From NCBI RefSeq assembly GCF_001015055.1, contig NZ_BBWZ01000005.1, positions 124,001 through 188,000 on the forward strand: a DNA stretch of 64,000 nucleotides. Direction: 5' to 3'. The notes under the pieces are model-generated. The model searched no databases, was not told the DNA's origin, and saw nothing but the letters and a program-made list of their open reading frames with translations. Positions within the stretch are counted from its first letter, which is position 1. Each line of letters opens with the position of its first letter. Source of the DNA: Aneurinibacillus tyrosinisolvens (lineage in GTDB: Bacteria > Bacillota > Bacilli > Aneurinibacillales > Aneurinibacillaceae). Both the position numbers and the translations under genes were made by a program. Shown here in pieces: positions 28,735 through 39,249 of this stretch.

Positions 28735-31164
28735 ATGTATGCCCGGGTTGTTGTTGATGTCCCTGTTGTCGAAACAGACCGCCCCTTCGATTATAAAATC
28801 TCCTCTGCTCTGCTTCCGTTCATCCAGGTTGGCAGCCGGGTTTCTGTTCCTTTCGGTGCCCGGAAGCTGCAGGGGTTTGTCATCGGAATCGCGCCTGCCA
28901 GTGAGGTAAAAAAAACGCGGGATATTCTCGATGTGCTTGATATAGAGCCTCCGCTCACAGAAGAAATGGTGTATCTCGCCAGAAAAATTAGCGAGCGTTA
29001 TATGTGTACATACTATGCAGCGCTTCAATCGATGATTCCGGCGGTGCTGCGATCCAGCTATGAAAAGCAGGTCTCATTATTGCCGGGAACAGAAATTTAC
29101 GCCGCTATCCTCCCGGAGGAGCGGGCATTTTACGAATACATCAGGAATCGCCAGCCGGTATCGTGGGGAAAACTGTTGAAAGAATTTCCGTTGGCCGGAC
29201 AGTGGATCAAGGAAGGCATGGAAAACGGGCGTCTGGCAGTCGAACAGGTTGTCGGCGACCGGGTTACAAAAAAAACAATCACCGTTCTTACCCCTGCGGT
29301 TCCGCCGGAGGATCTGGAGAGGTTCAGAGAGGCGATGCCCAAATCGGCTACCCGCCAGAAGGAAATCCTTTCCCATTTTCTTCACTATTATGGCCCCATT
29401 TCCCAGCCGGAGCTGCTTTCGCTTCTTCGCATTTCCCACCAAACGGTAAAGGGACTTGTGGATAAAGGGATTCTGCACCGGGAGGAAGTAGAGAACTACC
29501 GGGATCCGTACGCGGGCAGGACTTTTAAGGCGGCTCCCAAGCATCCGTTTACCCCGCAGCAGCAGACCGTGATTGAAGGCATCGCCGAAGGCATGTCCCC
29601 CCCTGCCTATTTTCCCTGCCTGATTCACGGCGTAACAGGCAGCGGAAAAACAGAGGTTTACTTAGAAATTATGGAGCGGACGATTGCGCGGGGAAGGGAG
29701 ACGATCCTGCTCGTGCCTGAGATATCGCTTACGCCGCAGATGGTCGAGCGGTTCAAAGGCCGGTTCGGGAACCAGGTAGCGGTCCTGCACAGCCGCCTGT
29801 CTCAGGGGGAGCGATACGATGAGTGGCGCAGAATTCACCGCGGGGAAGTTAAGATCGCCATCGGGGCTCGTTCCGCTATTTTTGCCCCTTTTCGCAATCT
29901 CGGCCTTATTATACTGGATGAGGAACACGAGGGTTCGTACAAGCAGGAGGAGACGCCCCGGTATCACGCCAGGACGGTTGCGCAGTACCGGGGGCTTTAT
30001 CATAAAGCTGTCGTGCTGTTCGGCAGCGCTACTCCTTCGATGGAAACATATAATGAAGCGACGCGGGGGAAAATCGCTTTCTTTAAGATGACGGATCGGG
30101 TAAAAAACCGTCCGCTGCCGAAAGTGAACGTCGTGGATATGCGGGAGGAACTGCGTGCCGGAAACCGGACAATGTTCAGCAAAACATTGATGGACGGGAT
30201 CAATGAGAGACTCGCCCGGAAGGAACAGATGGTCATGTTTCTGAACCGGCGCGGCTTTTCCACGTTCGTCATGTGCCGCTCCTGCGGGTTTGTCGTCCAG
30301 TGCCCGCACTGCGACATTTCGCTCACGTACCATAAGAGCAACCGCACCCTTCGCTGCCACTACTGCGGCTTTACGGAGCGTGAACCCGAGATATGCCCGG
30401 AATGCGGCAGCGAACATATCCGTTTTTTCGGTACAGGCACTCAGAAGGTAGAGGAGGAACTGGCGCGTTATTTTCCTGGAATCCGCGTCATTCGTATGGA
30501 TGTAGATACGACGTCGCGAAAGGGAGCGCACGAAAGGCTGCTCCAGGATTTCCGGGAAGGCAAAGGGGATGTGCTGCTCGGTACGCAGATGATTGCAAAA
30601 GGGCTTGATTTTCCGAACGTAACGCTTGTCGGCGTCCTGGCTGCCGACAGCATGCTCAATCTGCCGGACTTCCGCGCCGCCGAGCGGACCTTCCAGCTTG
30701 TCACCCAGGTGGGCGGACGGGCGGGCCGGCACGAGAAGGAAGGGGAAGTCATTCTGCAGACATACAATACAGAGCATTACAGCATCCAGTTTGCCAGCCG
30801 GCACGATTATGAATCGTTCTTCCTTGAAGAGATTCAGCAGAGGCGGGACAAAAACTACCCGCCTTTCTGTCGGCTCGTTCTTTTTACCTTCGCACACGAA
30901 AGCGTCCCCCTGCTTATTAAAATGGCGGAAAAATTTGCGCGGCAGCTGCGCGAGGTCATTCCTCCAGGCGCTTTTCTTCTCGGGCCGGTGGCCTCTCCGA
31001 TCGCCCGAATCAAAGATAGATATCGCTTTCAATGCATGATAAAATATAAAAACGATCCGCATGTCTTACCATCCATTCAAAGAATTGTCCGCGCATTTGA
31101 TGAAGAACGGAAAAAGGCGGGCATGATGCTGGCGGTTGATGTTGATCCGCAAATGATGATGTAA
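28735..31164 (+). CDS. priA: Primosomal protein N' (replication restart helicase PriA)
   Basis: A superfamily 2 helicase that reloads the replisome at stalled forks. The 809-residue product has Walker A GVTGSGKTE near residues 298-306, the Walker B box DEEH at 395-398, and a zinc-binding region with paired cysteines (CRSCGFVVQCPHC, LRCHYCG, EICPECGSEH) between motifs IV and V. ATG 28735 gives the family start MYARVVVDVPV. It starts 4 bases after coaBC, as in Bacillus. Confidence 0.97.
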   Translation: MYARVVVDVPVVETDRPFDYKISSALLPFIQVGSRVSVPFGARKLQGFVIGIAPASEVKKTRDILDVLDIEPPLTEEMVYLARKISERYMCTYYAALQSMIPAVLRSSYEKQVSLLPGTEIYAAILPEERAFYEYIRNRQPVSWGKLLKEFPLAGQWIKEGMENGRLAVEQVVGDRVTKKTITVLTPAVPPEDLERFREAMPKSATRQKEILSHFLHYYGPISQPELLSLLRISHQTVKGLVDKGILHREEVENYRDPYAGRTFKAAPKHPFTPQQQTVIEGIAEGMSPPAYFPCLIHGVTGSGKTEVYLEIMERTIARGRETILLVPEISLTPQMVERFKGRFGNQVAVLHSRLSQGERYDEWRRIHRGEVKIAIGARSAIFAPFRNLGLIILDEEHEGSYKQEETPRYHARTVAQYRGLYHKAVVLFGSATPSMETYNEATRGKIAFFKMTDRVKNRPLPKVNVVDMREELRAGNRTMFSKTLMDGINERLARKEQMVMFLNRRGFSTFVMCRSCGFVVQCPHCDISLTYHKSNRTLRCHYCGFTEREPEICPECGSEHIRFFGTGTQKVEEELARYFPGIRVIRMDVDTTSRKGAHERLLQDFREGKGDVLLGTQMIAKGLDFPNVTLVGVLAADSMLNLPDFRAAERTFQLVTQVGGRAGRHEKEGEVILQTYNTEHYSIQFASRHDYESFFLEEIQQRRDKNYPPFCRLVLFTFAHESVPLLIKMAEKFARQLREVIPPGAFLLGPVASPIARIKDRYRFQCMIKYKNDPHVLPSIQRIVRAFDEERKKAGMMLAVDVDPQMMM

Positions 31165-31233
31165 GGCATAAGCATGCGGCAGACGAAATAGAAATACGGA
31201 AATAAGGGTTATATTACAGGAGGAAACAGGACG

Positions 31234-31695
31234 ATGGGAATTCGCATGATTGTCAAACATCCCGATCCGGTTTTACGGGAAAAATGTAAAGCAGTAAAGA
31301 AATTTACTCCAAATCTCCATAAACTGCTGGAGGATATGGCGGAAACGATGTATGAAGCGGAAGGTGTCGGTCTTGCGGCGCCGCAGGTGGGCATTACGAA
31401 GCGCGTCGTTGTCATTGATGTAGGGGATGGGATTATCGAAATGATCAACCCTGAAATCATCGAGAAAAAGGACGAACAGTTTGGGCCTGAAGGCTGCCTG
31501 AGCATTCCCGGTTTGCTCGGTGATGTACGGCGGGCAAAATGGGTCAAAGCAAAAGCGCTTGATCGCCATGGCAACGAGATTACCGTTGAAGGGGAGGAAT
31601 TGCTGGCCCGTGCTATTCAGCACGAAATTGATCATTTGAACGGTGTATTGTTCATCGATATTGCGGACAAAACATACTCGGGAAAAGAAGAATAA
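31234..31695 (+). CDS. def: Peptide deformylase
   Basis: Removes the formyl group from nascent chains. The 153-residue product has the three family motifs: GVGLAAPQVGI at 44-54, EGCLSIPG at 86-93 with metal ligand Cys88, and QHEIDHLNG at 129-137 with ligands His130 and His134. AGGAGG precedes the ATG. It is paired with fmt, which adds the formyl group to Met-tRNA. Confidence 0.97.
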   Translation: MGIRMIVKHPDPVLREKCKAVKKFTPNLHKLLEDMAETMYEAEGVGLAAPQVGITKRVVVIDVGDGIIEMINPEIIEKKDEQFGPEGCLSIPGLLGDVRRAKWVKAKALDRHGNEITVEGEELLARAIQHEIDHLNGVLFIDIADKTYSGKEE

Positions 31696-31724
31696 AACGG
31701 CACGGCACAAGGAGTTGAAAATAA

Positions 31725-32675
31725 GTGCGGATTGTTTTTATGGGCACCCCGGATTTCGCGGTGCCCTCTTTGCAGAAGTTAGTAAGAGAGAACTATAAGG
31801 TAGTCGCCGTTGTTACACAGCCAGACCGTCCGAAGGGCCGCAAAAAACAGCTGGCCGCCCCTCCGGTGAAAGAAGCGGCTCTATTGCTCGGCCTGCCGGT
31901 ACTGCAGCCGGAGAAGCTGAAAGTAGACGGCGTGCAGGACATTCTTGCCTATGAGCCGGATCTAATCGTTACTGCGGCTTTCGGACAGATCCTTCCGAAT
32001 GAATTAATCGAGTATCCGCGCTATGGCTGCATTAATGTTCACGCGTCCCTGCTGCCGGCCTACCGCGGCGGTGCGCCCATCCATAAAGCAATTATGGACG
32101 GTCAGCCGGAAACGGGCGTCACAATTATGTACATGGTGGAAAAGCTGGATGCCGGGGATATGTTAAGCCAGGTGCGTGTTCCTATCGAGGAAAGCGACAC
32201 TACAGGAACGATGTTCTCGAAGCTGAGCCAGGCGGGGTGTAAGCTGCTTTTAGAAACAATTCCGAAGCTTGTTGCCGGAGAGATTACACCTCAGCCGCAG
32301 GATGAAACAAAGGTTACATACGCATGGAATATTAAAAGGGAGGACGAGCGGCTTGACTGGAACAAAACCGCCCGCGAACTGTTTAATCAGGTGCGCGGGA
32401 TGAATCCGTGGCCAGTCGCCTATACCGTCATTGAGGACAACAACATGAAAATCTGGCAGGCACAGGTGCTCGAAGAAACCGGAGCAGGAGAAGAACAACC
32501 GGGTACGATTCTTGCCGTTTCGCCCGAAGGAATCGATGTGCGGACAGGCCAGGGAGTGCTCCGCCTCATTGAGATACAGCCTGCGGGTAAGAAAGCGATG
32601 CTCGTTTCTGATTATGTAAGAGGAAGCGCTATCCTTGCTCCAGGGATGCGTTTTGTGACGGAGCAGCGCCCATGA
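31725..32675 (+). CDS. fmt: Methionyl-tRNA formyltransferase
   Basis: Formylates initiator Met-tRNA. The 316-residue product starts [16 protein letters not shown] from GTG 31725 (AAGGAG about 10 bases before it). The formyl-transfer site shows Asn104 and His106 in [18 protein letters not shown]; a C-terminal tRNA-binding domain covers about residues 205-310. The stop overlaps the rsmB ATG. Confidence 0.97.
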   Translation: MRIVFMGTPDFAVPSLQKLVRENYKVVAVVTQPDRPKGRKKQLAAPPVKEAALLLGLPVLQPEKLKVDGVQDILAYEPDLIVTAAFGQILPNELIEYPRYGCINVHASLLPAYRGGAPIHKAIMDGQPETGVTIMYMVEKLDAGDMLSQVRVPIEESDTTGTMFSKLSQAGCKLLLETIPKLVAGEITPQPQDETKVTYAWNIKREDERLDWNKTARELFNQVRGMNPWPVAYTVIEDNNMKIWQAQVLEETGAGEEQPGTILAVSPEGIDVRTGQGVLRLIEIQPAGKKAMLVSDYVRGSAILAPGMRFVTEQRP

Positions 32676-34060
32676 GTAAACGAAATTCGCTTCCTGAACC
32701 GGCCAATGCCCGTGAACTGGCTGTCCGCGTATTAATAGATGTCGAGGAAAAACAGGCCTACAGCAACCTTGAATTAAAGAATGCGCTTGGCAAATCAAGC
32801 CTGGATCGCAGAGATATCGGGCTTGCCACCGAACTCGTCTACGGTACGCTCAGCCGCCTGAATACGCTTGATTGGATGCTCGGAAAATTTCTCAAGCAGC
32901 CTCCGGGGAAACTGGAAGGCTGGGTCCGGAATTTGCTGCGGATTAGCTTTTATCAGATTTCTTACCTGGATCGTATTCCAGAGCGGGCCGTCGTGCATGA
33001 AGCGGTCGAAATTGCCAAGCGCTGGGGACATAAAGGTATTTCCGGAATGGTGAATGGCGTGCTGCGCACCCGTTTGCGCGAGCCGGGGAAAGTACAGGTA
33101 CCGGAGTCTTTGCCTGGCGTTAAGCGCCTCTCGCTTCTGCATTCCCACCCCGAATGGATGGTTCGGGAGTGGATCGAGCAGTATGGGGCAGAGGAAACGG
33201 AGAAGATGTGCGAGGAGAACAACCGTCCTCCGGAACTAAGCCTGCGTGCGAACCGGCTTCGTGTAACAAGGGATGAATTAATCGAACAGATCCAAAAGCA
33301 GGTCACGGATGCACAGGTCCGCCCTTCTTCTATAATAGCCGAGGGAGTCATCGCGCAGGATGTAGGGAATATCGGAGAGCTGCCGGCCTATACGAGCGGC
33401 TCCTGCACGGTGCAGGACGAAAGTTCAATGCTCGTTGCGCACGCGGTGGCACCGCAGCCCGGCATGAGCGTGCTTGATCTGTGTGCCGCACCGGGCGGGA
33501 AAACAACGCACATGGCTGAGCGGATGAACAACAAGGGAAAGATTGTGGCGCTAGACCTGCACCCGCATAAAATCAAGCTGATTGAAGCGAACGCATTCCG
33601 GCTCGGCATTTCGATTATTACAGGAAAACAGGCCGATTCAAGAAAGGCGGATGAAGTCCTCCAGGGCGAAGCTTTTGACCGCGTGCTGCTCGATGCGCCG
33701 TGCACCGGCCTTGGCGTCATTCGCCGCAAGCCGGATATCAAGTGGCACAAGTGGCAGGAAGATGCGAAAGCAATTAGCGCCGTACAATACGAGCTTCTCT
33801 GTACTGCCGCCCGTCTGGTTGCGCCTGATGGCAGGCTCGTCTACAGTACGTGCACGGTGCAGGCAGAAGAGAACGAAGCGTTGATCAGGCGCTTTCTTGC
33901 TGAGCACCCGGAATGGGAAATGGACGGGGACCTTATGCTGGACATGCCGGAAGAAATAAGGCAGAAGTACGATGTGCTTAGCAGAGGGTATGTCCAGATT
34001 CTGCCGCACCATTTCCATACGGACGGCTTCTTTATTTCACGGCTTAGAAAAAGAAAATAA
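32672..34060 (+). CDS. rsmB: 16S rRNA m5C967 methyltransferase RsmB
   Basis: Methylates a cytosine of 16S rRNA. The 462-residue product has an N-terminal NusB-like domain (about 10-140) and a C-terminal methyltransferase domain with SAM motif [15 protein letters not shown] and two catalytic cysteines, in [19 protein letters not shown] (about 341-359) and [12 protein letters not shown] (about 391-402). It overlaps fmt by 4 bases (ATGA) and ends the def-fmt-rsmB unit with a terminator. Confidence 0.96.
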   Translation: MSKRNSLPEPANARELAVRVLIDVEEKQAYSNLELKNALGKSSLDRRDIGLATELVYGTLSRLNTLDWMLGKFLKQPPGKLEGWVRNLLRISFYQISYLDRIPERAVVHEAVEIAKRWGHKGISGMVNGVLRTRLREPGKVQVPESLPGVKRLSLLHSHPEWMVREWIEQYGAEETEKMCEENNRPPELSLRANRLRVTRDELIEQIQKQVTDAQVRPSSIIAEGVIAQDVGNIGELPAYTSGSCTVQDESSMLVAHAVAPQPGMSVLDLCAAPGGKTTHMAERMNNKGKIVALDLHPHKIKLIEANAFRLGISIITGKQADSRKADEVLQGEAFDRVLLDAPCTGLGVIRRKPDIKWHKWQEDAKAISAVQYELLCTAARLVAPDGRLVYSTCTVQAEENEALIRRFLAEHPEWEMDGDLMLDMPEEIRQKYDVLSRGYVQILPHHFHTDGFFISRLRKRK

Positions 34061-34095
34061 AGAGAGCGGCGACATATTCAAGTGTGCTGTTTTAC

Positions 34096-34129
34096 AAAGG
34101 AAGGTGTTTGGCAAAGCGCCTTCCTTTTT
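34096..34129 (+). terminator. Terminator after rsmB
   Basis: AAAGGAAGG (34096-34104) and CCTTCCTTT (34119-34127) form a 9-base stem with a T-tract. Confidence 0.8.
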
Positions 34130-34347
34130 GCATTAAGAAACAAAATCATGACAAAACAGCCACAAGTAGAACAGGGAAACAAAATTGTAGTAAAATATGA
34201 GCAGGTAATTTAGTATATAGAAGACGCGGATGAATATTACGATAATCCTAATGTAGCAGAAAAACTTACTGTTTAGCCGGAAGTGCTCCGGTATGGCCTT
34301 CATGATAACGAATTCAACAGACGAGTGCCTCGGGAGGAGATAATAGG

Positions 34348-35262
34348 ATGGAAATAAGAGAGAACAAAGGGATTTTGCTGGAAAGCGGAACAAATGAACT
34401 TGAAATTATCGAGTTCGGCATCGGACAGGACAGCTTCGGGATTAACGTCATTAAAGTAAGAGAGGTCATTAATCCGCTTCCGCTGACCAGAACGCCGAAG
34501 GGCCACCCTTGCGTGATGGGAATCATTCAGCTGAGGGGCGAAGTATTGCCGGTCATTGATTTAGCGAAAGTGCTTGGCTACCCTCCTTCCGAACATCCGG
34601 GCCAGGACAAGCTCATCATTGCCGAATTGAACCAGATGAAAGTCGCGTTTCATGTCCACTCGGTGGCCCGCATTCACCGGATTTCCTGGGGGCAGATTGA
34701 GAAGCCGGATGAGTTTTCACGGGGGCTGGAGAGCAGCACGACCGGCATTATCAAAATGGATGACGAGCGCTTTATTCTGCTTGTCGATTTTGAAAAGGTC
34801 GTTGTCGACATCAGCCCTGAATCGGGGATTAACCTGGGCAGAATGAAGGAGCTTGGACCCAGGAAACGCTCGGACAAAAGGATTCTTATTGCGGAGGATT
34901 CCATGATATTGCGCCGGCTTATCCAGGAAACATTGGAGGAAGCGGGCTACGTGAACCTGACGTTCTGTCATGACGGGAGCGAGGCGTGGAATTATCTTGA
35001 GGGGCTCACCAGGGATAATGCTGATGTAACCAAGGAACTACAGCTCATTATAACGGATATTGAAATGCCGAAAATGGACGGGCATCACTTAACGAAAAGA
35101 ATAAAGGAAGACAAACAGTTAAACAAGTTGCCGGTCGTTATTTTCTCTTCCCTCATAACTGATGATTTACAACATAAAGGTGCGGCGGTTGGAGCGGAAG
35201 CCCAGGTGAGCAAGCCGGAAATCGTCCAGCTTGTCAAAGTCATCGACAGTCTCGTTCTCTAA
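34348..35262 (+). CDS. cheV: CheV, chemotaxis coupling protein with receiver domain
   Basis: Couples chemoreceptors to the CheA kinase and helps adaptation when phosphorylated. The 304-residue product has a CheW-like domain at about residues 18-155 (FGIGQDSFGINVIKVREVI, MGIIQLRGEVLPVIDL) and a receiver domain at about 175-304 with the phosphorylated Asp237 in ITDIEMPKMDG. CGGGAGGAG precedes the ATG. It stands alone between two terminators, inside a translation and signalling block. The 218 bases before it are AT-rich; a short interrupted frame at 34148-34276 is discussed as a finding. Confidence 0.95.
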   Translation: MEIRENKGILLESGTNELEIIEFGIGQDSFGINVIKVREVINPLPLTRTPKGHPCVMGIIQLRGEVLPVIDLAKVLGYPPSEHPGQDKLIIAELNQMKVAFHVHSVARIHRISWGQIEKPDEFSRGLESSTTGIIKMDDERFILLVDFEKVVVDISPESGINLGRMKELGPRKRSDKRILIAEDSMILRRLIQETLEEAGYVNLTFCHDGSEAWNYLEGLTRDNADVTKELQLIITDIEMPKMDGHHLTKRIKEDKQLNKLPVVIFSSLITDDLQHKGAAVGAEAQVSKPEIVQLVKVIDSLVL

Positions 35263-35264
35263 GG

Positions 35265-35304
35265 AAAGTATTCGCTCCGTGAAAAACGGGGTGAATACTT
35301 TTTT
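35265..35304 (+). terminator. Terminator after cheV
   Basis: AAAGTATTC (35265-35273) pairs with GAATACTTT (35293-35301) and leads into a run of T. Confidence 0.8.
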
Positions 35305-35386
35305 GGCTTTTGAAGGGTATAATGTACATAAGCGGCGGGCTGCCGCTGGCTGGCGTTATCAATTGCTGATTTTTGCGGGATAAATA

Positions 35387-35395
35387 TGGTACAAT
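35387..35395 (+). promoter_or_regulatory. Extended -10 promoter element for rlmN
   Basis: TGGTACAAT is a TG-extended -10 box about 40 bases before the rlmN start. No good -35 is seen at 17 bases, which is acceptable for extended -10 promoters. Confidence 0.5.
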
Positions 35396-35435
35396 ATGAT
35401 TTGAACTTTTTAAGAAAGAAATTGGTGATAAAACA

Positions 35436-36476
35436 ATGAAACCATTTATTTACAATAAAACGATGCCTGAACTGAAAAAGTGGCTGGAAGAGAACGGGGA
35501 AAAAGCGTTTCGTGCCGGACAAATTTTTGACTGGCTGTATGTGAAGCGCGTCGATTCTTTTGCTGACATGAGCAATCTATCCAAGGCACTGCGGGAGAAA
35601 CTGGAAGCAGCCTTCCGGATGGACGCATTGAAAGAAATTACCCGGCAGGAGTCAAGTGACGGGACCATTAAATTTCTCTTTTCCCTCCATGACGGGCATG
35701 CGATTGAGACCGTTATTATGCGCCACAATTACGGTAACAGCATTTGCGTAACGACACAGGTCGGCTGCCGCATCGGCTGTACGTTCTGCGCTTCGACGCT
35801 GGGCGGGTTAAAACGCGACCTGGAGCCGGGCGAGATTGTGATGCAGGTGCTTGCCGCGCAGAGAGCGCTCGATGAGCACGAGGAAAGGGCGAGTCATGTT
35901 GTGGTCATGGGGATCGGGGAACCGTTTGAAAACTATGACGCCCTGATGGCTTTCCTGCGCATTATAAACGATGACCAAGGGCTGAATATCGGCCAGCGCC
36001 ACATTACGGTATCAACAAGCGGCATTATTGAGTCAATTTATCGCTTTGCGGATGAAAAAACGCAAATTAACCTGGCCATTTCCCTGCACGCTCCGAATAC
36101 GGAAATTCGTTCCAAGCTTATGCCGGTTAACCGAAGGTACCCGCTCGACGAATTGATGCGCGCATGCGAGTATTACATTAAAACGACAGGGCGCCGGCTT
36201 ACGTTTGAATACGGGCTGTTCGGAAAAGTAAATGATCAGCCGGAGCATGCGGAAGAACTGGTGGAACTCTTAAAAGGCCTCATGTGCCACGTGAATTTAA
36301 TTCCAGTGAACTATGTTCCGGAGCGCAACTACGTCCGGACAGCTCGCAATGACATTTTCACCTTCAAAAAAATTCTCGAATCCAAGGGGATCAACGTAAC
36401 GATACGCCGTGAACACGGGAGCGATATCGCTGCTGCGTGCGGCCAGCTTCGCGCCCAGCACGCTAAACAGACGTAG
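35436..36476 (+). CDS. rlmN: RlmN, dual-specificity 23S rRNA/tRNA adenine-C2 methyltransferase
   Basis: A radical SAM enzyme that methylates A2503 of 23S rRNA and A37 of some tRNAs. The 346-residue product has the 4Fe-4S cysteines Cys111, Cys115 and Cys118 in [11 protein letters not shown], and the [11 protein letters not shown] motif. A conserved cysteine near the end (AACGQL) fits the second catalytic Cys of the family. It begins the rlmN-prpC-prkC-rsgA-rpe operon as in B. subtilis. Confidence 0.97.
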   Translation: MKPFIYNKTMPELKKWLEENGEKAFRAGQIFDWLYVKRVDSFADMSNLSKALREKLEAAFRMDALKEITRQESSDGTIKFLFSLHDGHAIETVIMRHNYGNSICVTTQVGCRIGCTFCASTLGGLKRDLEPGEIVMQVLAAQRALDEHEERASHVVVMGIGEPFENYDALMAFLRIINDDQGLNIGQRHITVSTSGIIESIYRFADEKTQINLAISLHAPNTEIRSKLMPVNRRYPLDELMRACEYYIKTTGRRLTFEYGLFGKVNDQPEHAEELVELLKGLMCHVNLIPVNYVPERNYVRTARNDIFTFKKILESKGINVTIRREHGSDIAAACGQLRAQHAKQT

Positions 36477-36489
36477 GGGAGAGGACGGA

Positions 36490-37233
36490 ATGGAGTCAGC
36501 CATACAGACACATATCGGTTGTGTAAGGCAAATGAATGAGGATTCAGGCGCAATCCGCAAGTATAAAAACGGTTGGGTTCTCGCCATCGTTGCGGATGGT
36601 ATGGGAGGACACCAGGCGGGTGATGTGGCAAGCCAGATGGCTGTTGATATTATTGCCGGGCAGATAGAAAAAATCACGGCTGATATGACGCCGAGCGGAA
36701 TGCAGGATAAGCTTGAAGAGGCGATCCGGCTTGCCAACCACAAAATTCTGGACTACGCCCAAACGCATGAGGAATGCAGGGGAATGGGTACAACCGTAGT
36801 CATCGCTCTTATGAATGAACAGTATGGCATTCTGGCCCATATCGGGGACAGCCGGATTTATAAGTATAGCGAGCAAAAGCTCCAGCAAGTTACAAATGAT
36901 CATACGCTTGTAAATGAGCTTTTGCGGAGCCAGCAAATTACACCGACGGAAGCGGCAAATCATCCGCGCCGGAATATCCTAACCCGCGCGCTGGGAACGG
37001 AACCGAGTGTGAAAGCGGACTACAGTGTACTGCACTGGGATCCGAACGACATTCTGCTCCTCTGTTCCGACGGCCTGTCCGGAAAAATAAGCAGCGATGA
37101 AATAACAAACATATTACAGGACGGTTCCCTCGAGGATATGGTGAACAGGTTGATTTCCTGTTCACTAAAAGCCGGAGGAGAAGACAATATTACTGTCATT
37201 CTCCTGCGTAATGCATCGGGGTATACAGGATGA
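36490..37233 (+). CDS. prpC: PP2C-type Ser/Thr protein phosphatase (PrpC/Stp)
   Basis: Removes phosphates placed by the PrkC kinase encoded next. The 247-residue product has the PP2C metal motifs: RQMNEDSGA near the start, VADGMGGHQAGDVAS at about 36-50, the GDSRIY segment, and GEDNITVI near the end. GGGGAGAGGACGGA precedes ATG 36490; the frame is open upstream into rlmN but without the family start. The prkC start lies 17 bases downstream. Confidence 0.96.
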   Translation: MESAIQTHIGCVRQMNEDSGAIRKYKNGWVLAIVADGMGGHQAGDVASQMAVDIIAGQIEKITADMTPSGMQDKLEEAIRLANHKILDYAQTHEECRGMGTTVVIALMNEQYGILAHIGDSRIYKYSEQKLQQVTNDHTLVNELLRSQQITPTEAANHPRRNILTRALGTEPSVKADYSVLHWDPNDILLLCSDGLSGKISSDEITNILQDGSLEDMVNRLISCSLKAGGEDNITVILLRNASGYTG

Positions 37234-37249
37234 AAGGGGGAGCCTTCTG

Positions 37250-39235
37250 ATGATTGGAAAGAGAATCGGTAGTCGTTACGATATTGAAGAGCGGATTGGC
37301 GAGGGCGGTATGGCCGTCGTTTACCGTGCTCGTGATATATTGTTGAACCGTACCGTAGCTTTAAAAGTGCTGCGCTCCCAATTTGGCAATGACGATGACT
37401 TTATCGCGCGCTTTCATCGAGAAGCACAGGCAGCGGCGAGTCTGTCCCACCCGAATGTCGTAAATATTTATGATCTTGGCCAGGAAGAAGATATTTACTA
37501 CATCGTAATGGAGTATGTAGAGGGAAAGACGCTGAAAAAATATATTAACGAAAGCGCCCCGCTTGATGTAAAAGAAGCGGTTGAGATTGCGATTCAAATC
37601 TGTGATGCGCTTGACCACGCACACACAAACGAACTCATTCATAGAGACATCAAACCGCATAACATTCTTATAAATAAACACGGGCGTATTAAGGTTACTG
37701 ATTTTGGCATTGCACGGGCCGTTTCATCCGTCACGATCACGCATACCGGTTCGGTGCTCGGGTCTGTTCACTATTTCTCGCCTGAGCAGGCGAAGGGAGT
37801 CATGGCAGGCGCGAAATCGGATTTGTATTCACTTGGTATCGTTATATACGAGATGCTGACAGGAGAACTGCCGTTTTCCGGAGACTCTCCAATTAGTGTT
37901 GCTCTGAAGCACCTGCAGGAGCCATACATACCTCCGCGCAAGCTGCGCCCGGAAATTCCGCAAAGCATTGAGAATATTATTACCCGCGCGCTGGCAAAAG
38001 AACCGATGTACAGGTACGAATCCGCGCATGAAATGCTTCTGGATTTACGCACATGCCTTTCTCCCGACAGGAAAAATGAGGCTGTCTATGTTCTTCCGGA
38101 GAAATATGAGGAGGAGGAAGACGCCCAAATTACCCGCGTTATCCCTGCTATTAAACCGGAAATGCTGCGGAGGCGGTCATGGAGTGATGATGAAGTAGTG
38201 TCAGCTGAGGAGGCAGGAAACATCGGGGGCCAGCCGGAAGATCAGGCGGATGAAAATGAGGAATCCAGGGACCGAAAGGCAAAGCGTTCTTTGAAGAAGG
38301 CCCTGCTATGGACGACCGGGATTTGTCTATTCCTGGTGCTGGTGGGCGCAGGCATTTTTTACGCCACAACGCTCTTTAAAGTCCCTGACGTCAAGGTTCC
38401 CTCGGTCCAAAACATGGCGCTGGATCAGGCGAGAAAAACGCTGGAAGATGCCAAATTGAAGCCGGTCATTCAGCAGCAGTACAATAAAGATGTAGCGGCA
38501 GGGCACGTGATTAAACAAACACCGCCGGCGAATATCCTGGTGAAGGAAAACACGGAGGTCCAGCTGTTCGTCAGCCAGGGAAAACAAAAAATCGCTATGT
38601 CGGGTTATGTTGGAAAAAAACTGGGTGATATAGAAGGCGAGCTGCAGACAAAATACAAAAGCTATACAACGGACGAGATAAGTAATGACGAGCAGCCGGC
38701 AGGTACGGTATTAGAGCAAAACCCACCGGCCGGCACCGAGATTGCTCCGGATGAGACCGAGGTAAAGCTTGTCGTAAGCAAAGGAAAGGAAAAAGTTGTC
38801 ATGCCTCAGCTTGTAGGGTTTACGGAACAGGAAGCGCAGGCGAAACTGGATCGGAACAACCTGCAGGTTGAGATTTCAAGAAAACCGAGCTATCAGCCTG
38901 AAGGGACGGTCCTTTCCCAGTCGTATCCGACAGGCGAACGTGTTACAAAAGGTACGACGGTAAGAATTGAAGTAAGCTCCGGGCTTCCGGGTGAAGCGAA
39001 AAGCGTAAAGGCGACGGTTGATGTGTATCTGAATCAAGGTGAAAAGGCAACCATTGAAATTAAAGTTTCAGATGCGAGAGGAGACAATCACACGGCAGGG
39101 AAGTATCCGATCGACAAAAGCATGCAGTTCTCCATTCCGTGTGTCGTATCACCGCAAAAAGACGCAGTAATTGAGGTATACAGGGATGGGACATTGATCG
39201 AACAAAAGCAGGTCAAATATAGCGATTACCAGTAG
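37250..39235 (+). CDS. prkC: PrkC, membrane Ser/Thr kinase with PASTA domains
   Basis: Senses peptidoglycan fragments or lipid II and phosphorylates proteins linked to growth and spore germination. The 661-residue product has an N-terminal kinase domain (GEGGMAVVY at 18-26, Lys39, HRDIKPHN with Asp133, DFG from 151), a single membrane helix at about 350-372, and three extracellular PASTA repeats from about 380 to 590, the first two reading PSVQNMALDQARKTL and GYVGKKLGDIEGEL, the third PQLVGFTEQEAQAKL. A 70-residue C-terminal tail follows. GAAAGGGGGAG before ATG 37250 sets the start. Confidence 0.96.
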   Translation: MIGKRIGSRYDIEERIGEGGMAVVYRARDILLNRTVALKVLRSQFGNDDDFIARFHREAQAAASLSHPNVVNIYDLGQEEDIYYIVMEYVEGKTLKKYINESAPLDVKEAVEIAIQICDALDHAHTNELIHRDIKPHNILINKHGRIKVTDFGIARAVSSVTITHTGSVLGSVHYFSPEQAKGVMAGAKSDLYSLGIVIYEMLTGELPFSGDSPISVALKHLQEPYIPPRKLRPEIPQSIENIITRALAKEPMYRYESAHEMLLDLRTCLSPDRKNEAVYVLPEKYEEEEDAQITRVIPAIKPEMLRRRSWSDDEVVSAEEAGNIGGQPEDQADENEESRDRKAKRSLKKALLWTTGICLFLVLVGAGIFYATTLFKVPDVKVPSVQNMALDQARKTLEDAKLKPVIQQQYNKDVAAGHVIKQTPPANILVKENTEVQLFVSQGKQKIAMSGYVGKKLGDIEGELQTKYKSYTTDEISNDEQPAGTVLEQNPPAGTEIAPDETEVKLVVSKGKEKVVMPQLVGFTEQEAQAKLDRNNLQVEISRKPSYQPEGTVLSQSYPTGERVTKGTTVRIEVSSGLPGEAKSVKATVDVYLNQGEKATIEIKVSDARGDNHTAGKYPIDKSMQFSIPCVVSPQKDAVIEVYRDGTLIEQKQVKYSDYQ

Positions 39236-39249
39236 AAGGGAGGGGTGTC

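Noticed and set aside
29662..31062. A 466-codon open frame on the minus strand within priA
   Set aside because: It is antisense to a complete, motif-bearing priA, has no family features, and follows from third-position GC bias.
36409..36489. N-terminal extension of prpC
   Set aside because: The extra 27 codons overlap rlmN and lack a ribosome site; ATG 36490 gives the family N-terminus.
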